Below, piece after piece: positions 26,684 to 33,955 of a DNA stretch of 64,000 nt. The notes beneath the pieces are model-generated. The model did no database searches. It was not told the DNA's origin and saw nothing but the letters and a program-made list of their open reading frames with translations. Each line of letters starts with the position of its first letter. Within the stretch, counting starts at the first letter, position 1. Both the position numbers and the translations under genes were made by a program. Source of the DNA: Saccharopolyspora galaxeae (GTDB lineage: Bacteria; Actinomycetota; Actinomycetes; Mycobacteriales; Pseudonocardiaceae); NCBI RefSeq assembly GCF_016526145.1, contig NZ_JADDUE010000002.1, forward strand, positions 637,121 through 701,120, read 5' to 3'.

Positions 26684-26751
26684 TCAGGTGACCCGCTACT
26701 CTTGACATTGAGTAGCGGGGAACCGAAAACTGTACGGGCATCGTCACCTGA
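26684..26751 (+). promoter_or_regulatory. Nested inverted repeats around a consensus -35 box
   Basis: CCCGCTACTC (26692-26701) and GAGTAGCGGG (26710-26719) are perfect 10-bp arms whose 8-nt centre holds TTGACA (26702-26707), an exact -35 hexamer. A weak -10 (AAAACT, 26726-26731) lies 18 nt downstream. An outer pair, TCAGGTGA (26684-26691) and TCACCTGA (26744-26751), brackets the whole element and ends at the ribosome-binding region of the next gene. It may be an operator-controlled promoter, or a terminator of ndh with additional leader structure. Confidence 0.55.
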
Positions 26752-26755
26752 AAGG

Positions 26756-26905
26756 ATGCCGCGGTCCCGGAAGGGGTTGAAACCTTTGACGCTCCAGGAG
26801 CTTGCCGCTCTGCTGCGCAGCGGAGAGGTCCAGGACGGTCCGCTGGCCGACTTCGCGGCCGAATACCGCGCCGCGTCCGAGGTGTTCCGCAAGAAGGACG
26901 ACTGA
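26756..26905 (+). CDS. Small protein (about 49 aa) preceding an ATP-grasp gene; possible modified-peptide precursor
   Basis: A short frame from ATG 26756 to 26905, immediately downstream of the nested palindrome. It reads as a basic start (MPRSRKGLKPL), a Leu-rich helix (TLQELAALLRSGEV) and a charged C-terminus (ASEVFRKKDD). TTG 26786, with AAGGGG nine bases upstream, is an alternative start giving 39 residues. I recognise no family. The ATP-grasp gene begins 69 bp downstream, so it could be the substrate peptide for that enzyme or simply a small conserved protein. It has no repeated Thr/Glu core typical of microviridin-like precursors. Confidence 0.6.
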   Translation: MPRSRKGLKPLTLQELAALLRSGEVQDGPLADFAAEYRAASEVFRKKDD

Positions 26906-26974
26906 GTCCGGATGCCCGCCGCGCGGGCGCCGGGCGCACTCGCTGATTCGCGGTATCGCAGGAGGCTGGGGTTG

Positions 26975-28099
26975 ATGAGCGAGGGGGCGGACGATCTCGC
27001 GCGCCCCTTTCCGCCCGCGCACGACTTCCGGCCGGGCCCGTTGCTGCTGCAGGGCCAGGACTACTTCTTCCGCTCCGACGACGCGAGCCTCGACTTCCAG
27101 GAGCGGATGCACCGCGCCGACCTCGTCGACGAGGGCGACGGCGACCCCACCCCGTGCGTGCTGGTGCTGGCGCGCGCGGCGGACATGGAGATGAACGAGC
27201 TGTCGCTGGCGCTGGCCGAACGGGACATCCGGATGGTGCGGATCGACGCGGACCGGTGCCTGGAGGTCGCGCTCACCGTCTACACCGACAACCCGCTGAT
27301 CGAGTTCGAGCGCTGGCTGCTGCGCCCGATCCTGGTGTGGCGCAGGCACTTCGACATCACCGCGCTGCCGGTCGACCCGACCACCGTGCACGGCGCCTAC
27401 GTCCGCGAGCAGTGGCGCGCGGTGTCCGGCTGGTTGTCCGGGCGCACCGACTGGGAGCAGATCAACCCGGTGCGCTCCAGCTCGCACCTGGACCGGCTGA
27501 CGCAGCTGCGGGACGCGGCGGCGTTCGGCTTGCGGGTGCCGCGGACGACCGTGACGACGCTGCCCGGCCGCAACCGGCCCGGCGGGGACAACTGCATCGT
27601 CAAAACCGCCGGGCATCACCTGCTGGAGCCGGAACCCGGTGCGTTGCGCGGGCTTTTCCCGCGACCGCTGGACATCCGCCGCTCCACCGAGGGGCGCGAA
27701 CCCGCGCCGGTGCTGGTCCAGCAGTACCTCGAGGCGGACCACGAGATCCGCGCGTTCGTCGTCGGCGAGCGGGTGATCGCCTACCGGGTGGACAAGCTCG
27801 ATCCCGCGCAGCTGTGGGTCGATCCGGATTCCGTGGTGGTGGAGCGGGTCGAGCTGCCCAGCGATCTGATCACCAAGCTGCTGGCGCTGTGCCGCTACTG
27901 GCGGCTGGACGTGGCCGCGGTCGACTTGCTCGCGGTGCGCGGTGAGCACGTGTTCCTGGAGGTCAACGTCAACTGCGACTGGCGCTGGTTCGAGCACCGG
28001 GCGCAGGACGGGTCGGTCTCCGCGGCGGTGCACTCGTGGGTCGCCGAGCGGTTCGAGCACCTCTCCGCCGCGGCACCGTTACCGGGGTGGAGCCGGTGA
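26975..28099 (+). CDS. ATP-grasp protein of the MvdC/MvdD (graspetide ligase) type
   Basis: A 374-residue predicted ATP-grasp ligase. A Rossmann-like pre-grasp region (CVLVLARAADMEMNELSLALAERDIRMVRID) and LLRPILVWRRH precede the ATP-grasp core: TTVTTLPG, CIVKTAGHHLLE, PVLVQQYLEADHEIRAFVVGERVIAYRVDK, and LDVAAVDLLAV with the Mg-binding FLEVNVNCDWRWFE. This order and the WRWFE ending match MvdD-like enzymes that form ester or amide side-chain crosslinks in peptides. GGAGG at 26961-26965 supports ATG 26975. A rare TTA codon is used for Leu369, six codons from the end. Substrate is unknown. Confidence 0.78.
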   Translation: MSEGADDLARPFPPAHDFRPGPLLLQGQDYFFRSDDASLDFQERMHRADLVDEGDGDPTPCVLVLARAADMEMNELSLALAERDIRMVRIDADRCLEVALTVYTDNPLIEFERWLLRPILVWRRHFDITALPVDPTTVHGAYVREQWRAVSGWLSGRTDWEQINPVRSSSHLDRLTQLRDAAAFGLRVPRTTVTTLPGRNRPGGDNCIVKTAGHHLLEPEPGALRGLFPRPLDIRRSTEGREPAPVLVQQYLEADHEIRAFVVGERVIAYRVDKLDPAQLWVDPDSVVVERVELPSDLITKLLALCRYWRLDVAAVDLLAVRGEHVFLEVNVNCDWRWFEHRAQDGSVSAAVHSWVAERFEHLSAAAPLPGWSR

Positions 28100-28238
28100 G
28101 CCCACCCGCCCGTCGCTCGTTGATCGTGCAGCCACCGGTTGCTCTGCACGGCGGTTTTCGATCAGCCGGAACCGCGGGCACGCTCGATGCGTCCCACCCG
28201 GCGGCCCCGCCGTTCACCTGACGGCAGCGCGCGGCCGA

Positions 28239-28312
28239 GCCCCCGTAGCCCAATTGGCAGAGGCAGACGACTTAAACTCGTCCGAGTGTCGGTTCGACCC
28301 CGACCGGGGGCA
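28239..28312 (+). tRNA. tRNA-Leu (UAA anticodon), class I length
   Basis: A complete 74-nt cloverleaf. Acceptor 28239-28245 pairs perfectly with 28305-28311; D stem GCC/GGC; anticodon stem GACGA/TCGTC with loop CTTAAAC (anticodon TAA at 28273-28275); a 5-nt variable region CGAGT; and T stem GTCGG/CCGAC with loop TTCGACC. The discriminator is A312, followed by CCC, so the CCA tail is not fully encoded. The anticodon predicts Leu (codon UUA), but leucine tRNAs normally carry a long variable arm, which is absent. It would read the rare TTA codons seen nearby. Confidence 0.9.
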
Positions 28313-28397
28313 CCCTCCCTGTCCCGCAGGCGCGCGGAATTCGCATCGTTCCCGCTGCGCAGCGGGGATCACCAAGGCGCCGGACGCCGGATTCCGC

Positions 28398-29419
28398 TCA
28401 GCGGGGCCAGATCCGGGTAGGGGTGGCGGCGCACTGGACGTCGAAGATCACTTCCTCGTCCTCGTCGGTTTTGGTGGAGCAGATGAGCACGTCGATCGAC
28501 TCGGTGTCTCCGGGCACGGTGTATCTCGCGACGCCGATGCCCGTGTCCCGTCGATCGGCTCCGCGCTTCCTTCGCCCCCGCCGTTGTGGAAGGACCGGTG
28601 CGTGACCGAACCGCCGGGTTGCCGGGCATCGACGTAGAGCCGGGTGCCGAGGTAGTTCGCGACGTTGTCGAAGACGTCCCCGGACACTTCCAGCTCGCCG
28701 TCCGTGGTGCGGGTGATGGTGCCTTCGGCGTAGGCGCCGTCGACGTTCTCACTGGTCGACCAGCCGGCCGCCGGGCCGCGCTGGACCAGCAGCGCGATGG
28801 CCCCGATGATCAACCCGAGCAGGAACGCACCGAGCGGGCGCATCGTGCGGCGTGCGGACGCGGCCCGTCGCCCCGCGCTGCGGGTGAGGATGACGGCGGC
28901 GAACAGCCCGGTGGCCGGCACGGGCAGGATGCGGGTGACCAGCAGGCCGAAGCCGTCGGCCGGGATGTTCACGAACAGGTAGCCGACGAGGACCAGCGGC
29001 AGCACCGTCGCGGCGCGCAAGATCGAGCGCTTCGGCGTCTTCGGCACCGACTCCGGCCGGGCCGGGACTTGCCGGTGGTCGGTGAGCGCCTCGGCGACCA
29101 TGCCCAGCACGACGATGGCGCCCATCAGCACCAGGCCGACGAGTCGCCAGCCGTGCGAACCGGCGGCATCTGAATAGATCAGCAGCAGCGTGGCCAGCAG
29201 CAATGTCGCACTCAGCGGAATCAGGGCCTGCTCCCGCGGGCGCGCGGCCGGTTCCTCGTGGGCGGCGATGTCCCGACTCTCGTCGTGCAGCGGGAGGCGG
29301 GTATGGACTGTGGCTTTGACCCTGCGGAACTGCCGGATGGACAACAGCAACGACGCGATGCCGATGAACGCCGAAACGACCGACGCGATCTTGTCCCAGG
29401 CGTCGAGCAGGTCTGACAT
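28398..29419 (-). CDS. Multi-pass membrane protein with C-terminal extracytoplasmic domain; apparent frameshift near 28545
   Basis: The uninterrupted frame runs 29419 to 28448 (323 residues). It has an N-terminal helix (KIASVVSAFIGIASLLLSI), five or six further hydrophobic segments and a beta-rich domain (DGELEVSGDVFDNVANYLGTRLYVDARQPGG). After EPIDGT the frame turns to low-complexity Ser/Pro/Thr/Arg. Shifting frame by one base near 28540-28550 restores a plausible ending (GIGVARYTVPGDTESIDVLI, then CSTKTDEDEEVIFDVQC and IWPR) with almost only G/C third positions, stopping at 28398-28400. So the gene carries a real or sequencing frameshift. Function is unknown. Confidence 0.72.
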
Positions 29420-29871
29420 TCGATCAAGTTTGGCGGATCGATCACGCGGTGTGATCCACCGTAAGCCTGGTGATTAGATGCCGATCGCGGGGCTCGGCCG
29501 CGCGGAACCGATCCGTTTCCGACCAACGCCACGGTGCGGGTGCGATCCGCGTAGTCTCGTGATCGCCGGAAGTCGGCGCGCGTGCCCGCTCGGGGCGGAC
29601 CGGCGCCGGGCGCCCGGCGAGGCCACGTGGTGTGGCGTGCCGCTGACGAAACCCCCAGTCACGTCAGCGGCACACCGCCCGCCAGCCGGCTGCTGCCCGG
29701 AGTCACCGCGGAGGAATGTGCGCCTGGCTCCTCCCGGCGCAGCCCGTGTGCGAAAGCATGGCAGTCATCGGCGCCCGGTTGGGTCTGCCCGGCACCGGTG
29801 AACGCGGAAATGCCTGCGCAACATGGCGCATCGGATTTTCCGGTCCGGATCCGGACCGGAGGAGGACGGAG
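29420..29871. other. 452-bp intergenic region upstream of the nSTAND-WD40 gene
   Basis: This divergent promoter region separates the membrane protein from the WD40 gene. No convincing coding frame is seen: a frame in phase with the WD40 gene is open from 29716, but its codons and composition are not family-like. The notable structure is a perfect inverted repeat at 29637-29673. Confidence 0.55.
29637..29673. promoter_or_regulatory. Perfect 12-bp inverted repeat in the WD40 gene leader region
   Basis: GTGCCGCTGACG (29637-29648) and CGTCAGCGGCAC (29662-29673) flank a 13-nt AC-rich centre. Because the flanking genes diverge, no transcript needs terminating here, so an operator or leader hairpin is more likely than a terminator. 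Confidence 0.45.
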
Positions 29872-32800
29872 ATGACGGACCGGCGGACGGGTTCTTCGGC
29901 ATCGGGTGCGGGATCGCGAGCGCTGTTCGCGGAACGGTTCGCGCTGCTTTACGTAACCGCCGGTGATCCGCCGTTGAAGCGGGTCGCCAAAGCCGTCGAA
30001 CGCACCCGCAAGCTGGACGAGCGGGGCCGCCCGATCCGCGCGATGGCGCAGCGGATCAGCGACTGGCGCCGCGGCCGCAACGTGCCCGCCCGGTTCGCCG
30101 CATTGTCGGTCGTGCTGGAGATCCTGATCGGCGAAGCCCGCAAGCAGCGGGCGCAGCCGCCGGTGGAGGGCCTCTACGACGTGCAGGCGTGGCGGCGGCT
30201 CTGGGAAGAGGCGCTGGCCACCCCCACCTCGTCCGAGCCGTCCGCGGACCAGCCGCCCGCGGACGAGGCACCGAGCTCCGCCGAGCCGCCCGCGGAAGAC
30301 TCCGGGCTGTGCCCGTACCGCGGGCTGGCCGCCTTCCAGGAGGCCGACTCCGCGTGGTTCTTCGGCCGCGAGCGCAGCACCGGAACGCTGGTCGACCGGC
30401 TCGGGATGGCCGCCGAGGAAGGCGGCATCACCATGCTCGTCGGCGCCTCCGGGGCGGGGAAGTCGTCGTTGCTGCGCGCCGGGCTGATCCCGGCGATCGC
30501 CGCGGGCGCGCTGCCGGAGCAGGGCTCGGCGTCCTGGCCGGTGCGCACCGTGACACCGGGCGACGATCCGCTGAAAGTGCTGATCAGCCTGGTTCCGGAG
30601 CTGGGTGCGCTGCTCGGCGAAGTCGAGCAGGTGCCGGCGGGCGCCGACGAGGAGTTCCGCTTCGCCGAGGCGGTCCGCGACGCCGTGTCCGGACACCTGC
30701 GCGCCCAGCAGGGCGACGAGGCGCGGCTCGTGCTGGTCGTGGACCAGTTCGAGGAAACCTTCACGATGTGCCCGGACGACGCCACCCGAGCGTTGTTCGT
30801 GCAGGCCCTGCACGCCATGTGCACCACCGGGAACGCGCCGGGCCTGGTGGTGCTCGGACTGCGCGCGGACTTCTACGGGCGGTGCCTGGACTTCCCGGAG
30901 CTGGCCGAGGCGCTGCAGAACCGGCAGATGGTGCTCAGCGCGATGACGCTGGCCGAGTTGCGCAAAGCGATCACCGGTCCGGCCAAGGCCACCGGGCTGC
31001 AGATCGAGTCCGGCCTGGTGGACGTGCTGCTGCGGGACCTGGGGGCGGGCATCGGCCGTTCCTACGGCAAGCCGGGGCAGCGGGCCTACGACGCGGGTGC
31101 GCTGCCGCTGCTTTCGCACGCGCTGCTGGTGACCTGGCAGCGCAGGCAGAGCGGCCGGCTCACGATCGCCGGCTACCGCGCGGCGGGCGGCATCCAGACC
31201 GCGGTGGCGGGCAGCGCCGAACGCGCCTGGGCCGAGCTGGACGAAAGCGGGCAGACCGCCGCTCGGCAAGTGCTGCTGCGGCTGGTGCACGTCGGCGACG
31301 ACACCCAGGACACCCGCCGGCGCGCCACCCGCCAGGAGATTATCGACCGCGCCGAGCACCGCGAGGCCGCGCGGCGCGCGCTGGACGTGCTGGCTTCGGC
31401 GCGGCTGGTGACGTTGGAGTCCGAAGCCGTCGAGATCAGCCACGAGGCGCTGCTGTACGCCTGGCCGCGGTTACGCGGGTGGATCGACCAGGACCGCGCG
31501 GGCAACCTCGCGCGGCAACGGCTGGAACGGGACGCCGAAGCCTGGTACGCGGAGAACCAGGACCCCTCGCTGCTCTACCGCGGCGCGCGGCTGAAGACCG
31601 CGCGGAGCTGGGCGCAGCAGGAGCCGGGCGCGGAGCTGAGCACGGCAGGCCGCGAGTTCCTCGAAGCCTCGCTGCGGCACCGCCGCCGGGCCGGCTGGTC
31701 CCGCCGCACGGGTGTCGCCGCGGTGTGCCTGTTCGCGGTGATCGCCGCCGTCGCCGGGATGCTGGCGGTGCAGCAACGCTACGACGCCCGGTTCCGCCAG
31801 GTGCTCGCGCAGGCCGACCAGGTGCAGGCCACCGATCCGTCCGCGGCGGCCCGGCTGAACCTGCTGGCCAAGCGGATGCGCCCGGACGATCCCGACGTGC
31901 ACACCAGGCTGCTGTCCACCCAGAGCACCCCGCTGGCCACCCCGATGACCGGCCACCACGGCGCGGTGTACCTGACCACGTTCAGCCCGGACGGGAAAAC
32001 CTTGGTCACCGCCGGCTACGACCGCACTGTGCGGTTGTGGGACGTGTCCGATCGAGGTGCGCCGAAACCGCTCGGGCCGCCGCTGACCGGGTTCGGCAGC
32101 TGGGCGACCTCGGCGGTGTTCAGCCCCGACGGCCGGACGCTGGCCGCCGCGGCCGACGACGGCCTGGTGCGGCTCTACGACGTTGCCGACCCGGCGCACC
32201 CGCGTCCGCTGGGCCCGCCCATCACCGGCGGCGACGGCACGGTCTACCTGCTCACGTTCAGCCCGGACGGGCGCACGTTGGCGACCGCGAACGAGAACTC
32301 GACGGCGCGGCTGTGGAACGTCTCCGACCCGGCGCGCCCGGCCGAGCTCGGTGAGCCGCTGCGCGGGCACACCGCGCGGGTCCGGACGCTGGACTTCAGC
32401 CCGGACGGGCGCACGCTGGCCACTGGTGGCGACGACTCGACGGTGCGGCTGTGGAACGTCGCGGACCCGGCCCGCGCGTCTCCGGTCGGCCCGGTGCTGC
32501 GCGGGCACACCGGAGGGTTGCACTCGGTGGCGTTCAGCCCGGACGGCAGCAAGCTGGCCTCCGGCAGCGTGGACAAGACGATCCGGCTCTGGGACACCCG
32601 GGACCCGGCCGGGGCGGGATCGCTCGGGCCGGTGCTGACCGGGCACGCGGCCCCGGTGTGGTCGGTGAAGTTCAGCCCGGACGGCAACAAGCTCGCCTCC
32701 AGCAGCGAGGACAGCACGGCCCGGCTGTGGAACATCAGCGATCCGCGCAACCCCGCCCAGCTCGGGCAGAACCTCGCCGCAGGCAGCAGCACCGTCTACG

Positions 32801-33936
32801 CGGTCGGGTTCAGCCCGGACGGGCGCACGCTGGCCACCGGCAGCGACGACGGCGTCGTCCGGTTGTGGTCGCTGCCCGAACGCGTCCTGTCCGGGCACTC
32901 CGCGGCGGTCAACTCGGCGGAGTTCAGCCCGGACGGCCGGACCATGGTCAACGCGGCCGAAGACCGCACGCTGCAGCTGTGGGACACCACCGACCCGCTG
33001 CACCCGCGGAAGCTGCGGCCGCCGCTGGAGGTGCACGACGGTCAGTCCGGCTCGGTGCACCTGGCGTTCAGCCCGGACGGCCGGACGCTGGCCACCGGCG
33101 GCGGTGACGGCCAGGTCCGGTTGTGGGACTTCAGCGATCCGGCGCGTCCGAAACCGTTGGGCGCGCCGCTGGCCGTGGACACCCGCTACGTCGGCGACGT
33201 CGCGTTCAGCCCGGACGGCACCGTCCTCGCCGCAGGCGACACCGACACCACCGTGCAGCTGTGGGACGTGCGGGATCCGCTGCACCCGAAGCGGCTCGGC
33301 ACGCCGCTGTCCGGGCACACCGGTTTCCTGAACCTGATCGCCTACAGCCCGGATGGGCGCACCTTGGCGACCGCGGGCGACGACGGCACGCTGCGGCTGT
33401 GGGACGTGCACGACCCGGCGCGCGCACACCTGCTCGGGCCGCCGCTGACCGCGCACGGCTCGGCGGTGAAAGCCGTGGCGTTCAGCCCGGACGGCAAGAC
33501 GATGGTCAGCGCGGGCAACGACAAGGTCGCGCGGCTCTGGGACATCACCGACCCGGCGGCACCGAAACCCGTGGGCGGGCCGCTGGCCGGGCACTCGCAG
33601 TCGGTGATCTCGGTGGCGTTCAGCCCGGACGGGCGCACGTTGGCGACCGGCAGCGTGGACCGCTCCGTGCGGCTGTGGGACGTGTCGGACCCGGACGAGC
33701 CGCGGGCGATCGGGCAGAGCCTGTCCGAGCACGGGGCCGCGGTGAACGCGGTGCGGTTCAGCCCGGACGGGCGGGTGCTGGTCTCCACCAGCGAGGACAA
33801 CACCGTGCGGCTGTGGGACCTCGACGTGGAACACGCGATCCGGCGCATCTGCGAGTCGACCAGCGGGGTGCTGCCGAAGCCGCAGTGGGAGCGGACCATC
33901 CCGCAGGTCGCTTACCGGGACGTGTGCTCGTCCTGA
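29872..33936 (+). CDS. nSTAND NTPase with 14 WD40 repeats
   Basis: A 1354-residue signalling protein. The N-terminus (about residues 20-90) is a helical, HTH-like module (LKRVAKAVERTRKLDERG then AMAQRISDWRRGRNVP). A linker leads to CPYRGLAAFQEADSAWFFGRE and an nSTAND1-type NTPase with P-loop VGASGAGKSSLL (about 189-200) and Walker B LVLVVDQFEE. One membrane helix (about 613-634, GVAAVCLFAVIAAVAGMLAV) separates it from 14 WD repeats with FSPDG and RLWD signatures, enough for two seven-bladed propellers. ATG 29872 follows GGAGGA. An in-frame TTA codon lies at 31471-31473 (Leu534). Such proteins are thought to sense ligands through the repeats and switch by NTP binding. Confidence 0.9.
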   Translation: MTDRRTGSSASGAGSRALFAERFALLYVTAGDPPLKRVAKAVERTRKLDERGRPIRAMAQRISDWRRGRNVPARFAALSVVLEILIGEARKQRAQPPVEGLYDVQAWRRLWEEALATPTSSEPSADQPPADEAPSSAEPPAEDSGLCPYRGLAAFQEADSAWFFGRERSTGTLVDRLGMAAEEGGITMLVGASGAGKSSLLRAGLIPAIAAGALPEQGSASWPVRTVTPGDDPLKVLISLVPELGALLGEVEQVPAGADEEFRFAEAVRDAVSGHLRAQQGDEARLVLVVDQFEETFTMCPDDATRALFVQALHAMCTTGNAPGLVVLGLRADFYGRCLDFPELAEALQNRQMVLSAMTLAELRKAITGPAKATGLQIESGLVDVLLRDLGAGIGRSYGKPGQRAYDAGALPLLSHALLVTWQRRQSGRLTIAGYRAAGGIQTAVAGSAERAWAELDESGQTAARQVLLRLVHVGDDTQDTRRRATRQEIIDRAEHREAARRALDVLASARLVTLESEAVEISHEALLYAWPRLRGWIDQDRAGNLARQRLERDAEAWYAENQDPSLLYRGARLKTARSWAQQEPGAELSTAGREFLEASLRHRRRAGWSRRTGVAAVCLFAVIAAVAGMLAVQQRYDARFRQVLAQADQVQATDPSAAARLNLLAKRMRPDDPDVHTRLLSTQSTPLATPMTGHHGAVYLTTFSPDGKTLVTAGYDRTVRLWDVSDRGAPKPLGPPLTGFGSWATSAVFSPDGRTLAAAADDGLVRLYDVADPAHPRPLGPPITGGDGTVYLLTFSPDGRTLATANENSTARLWNVSDPARPAELGEPLRGHTARVRTLDFSPDGRTLATGGDDSTVRLWNVADPARASPVGPVLRGHTGGLHSVAFSPDGSKLASGSVDKTIRLWDTRDPAGAGSLGPVLTGHAAPVWSVKFSPDGNKLASSSEDSTARLWNISDPRNPAQLGQNLAAGSSTVYAVGFSPDGRTLATGSDDGVVRLWSLPERVLSGHSAAVNSAEFSPDGRTMVNAAEDRTLQLWDTTDPLHPRKLRPPLEVHDGQSGSVHLAFSPDGRTLATGGGDGQVRLWDFSDPARPKPLGAPLAVDTRYVGDVAFSPDGTVLAAGDTDTTVQLWDVRDPLHPKRLGTPLSGHTGFLNLIAYSPDGRTLATAGDDGTLRLWDVHDPARAHLLGPPLTAHGSAVKAVAFSPDGKTMVSAGNDKVARLWDITDPAAPKPVGGPLAGHSQSVISVAFSPDGRTLATGSVDRSVRLWDVSDPDEPRAIGQSLSEHGAAVNAVRFSPDGRVLVSTSEDNTVRLWDLDVEHAIRRICESTSGVLPKPQWERTIPQVAYRDVCSS

Positions 33937-33955
33937 CCGCGGCCGTCAGCCGCGG
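33937..33955. terminator. Short hairpin between convergent WD40 and glycosyltransferase genes
   Basis: CCGCGGC and GCCGCGG arms with a 5-nt loop start just after the WD40 stop and overlap the 3' end of the opposing gene. It could act as a weak bidirectional terminator. Confidence 0.35.

Noticed and set aside
32000-33830. Periodic DNA in the WD40 region and in the QPGQP region (50140-50440) considered as CRISPR or satellite repeats
   Set aside because: The periodicity follows codons of protein repeats and has no constant repeat with unique spacers.
31471-33834. Long minus-strand open frame (787 codons) with repeated motifs opposite the WD40 repeats
   Set aside because: The repetition simply mirrors the WD40-encoding repeats on the other strand, where FSPDG and RLWD motifs are clear.
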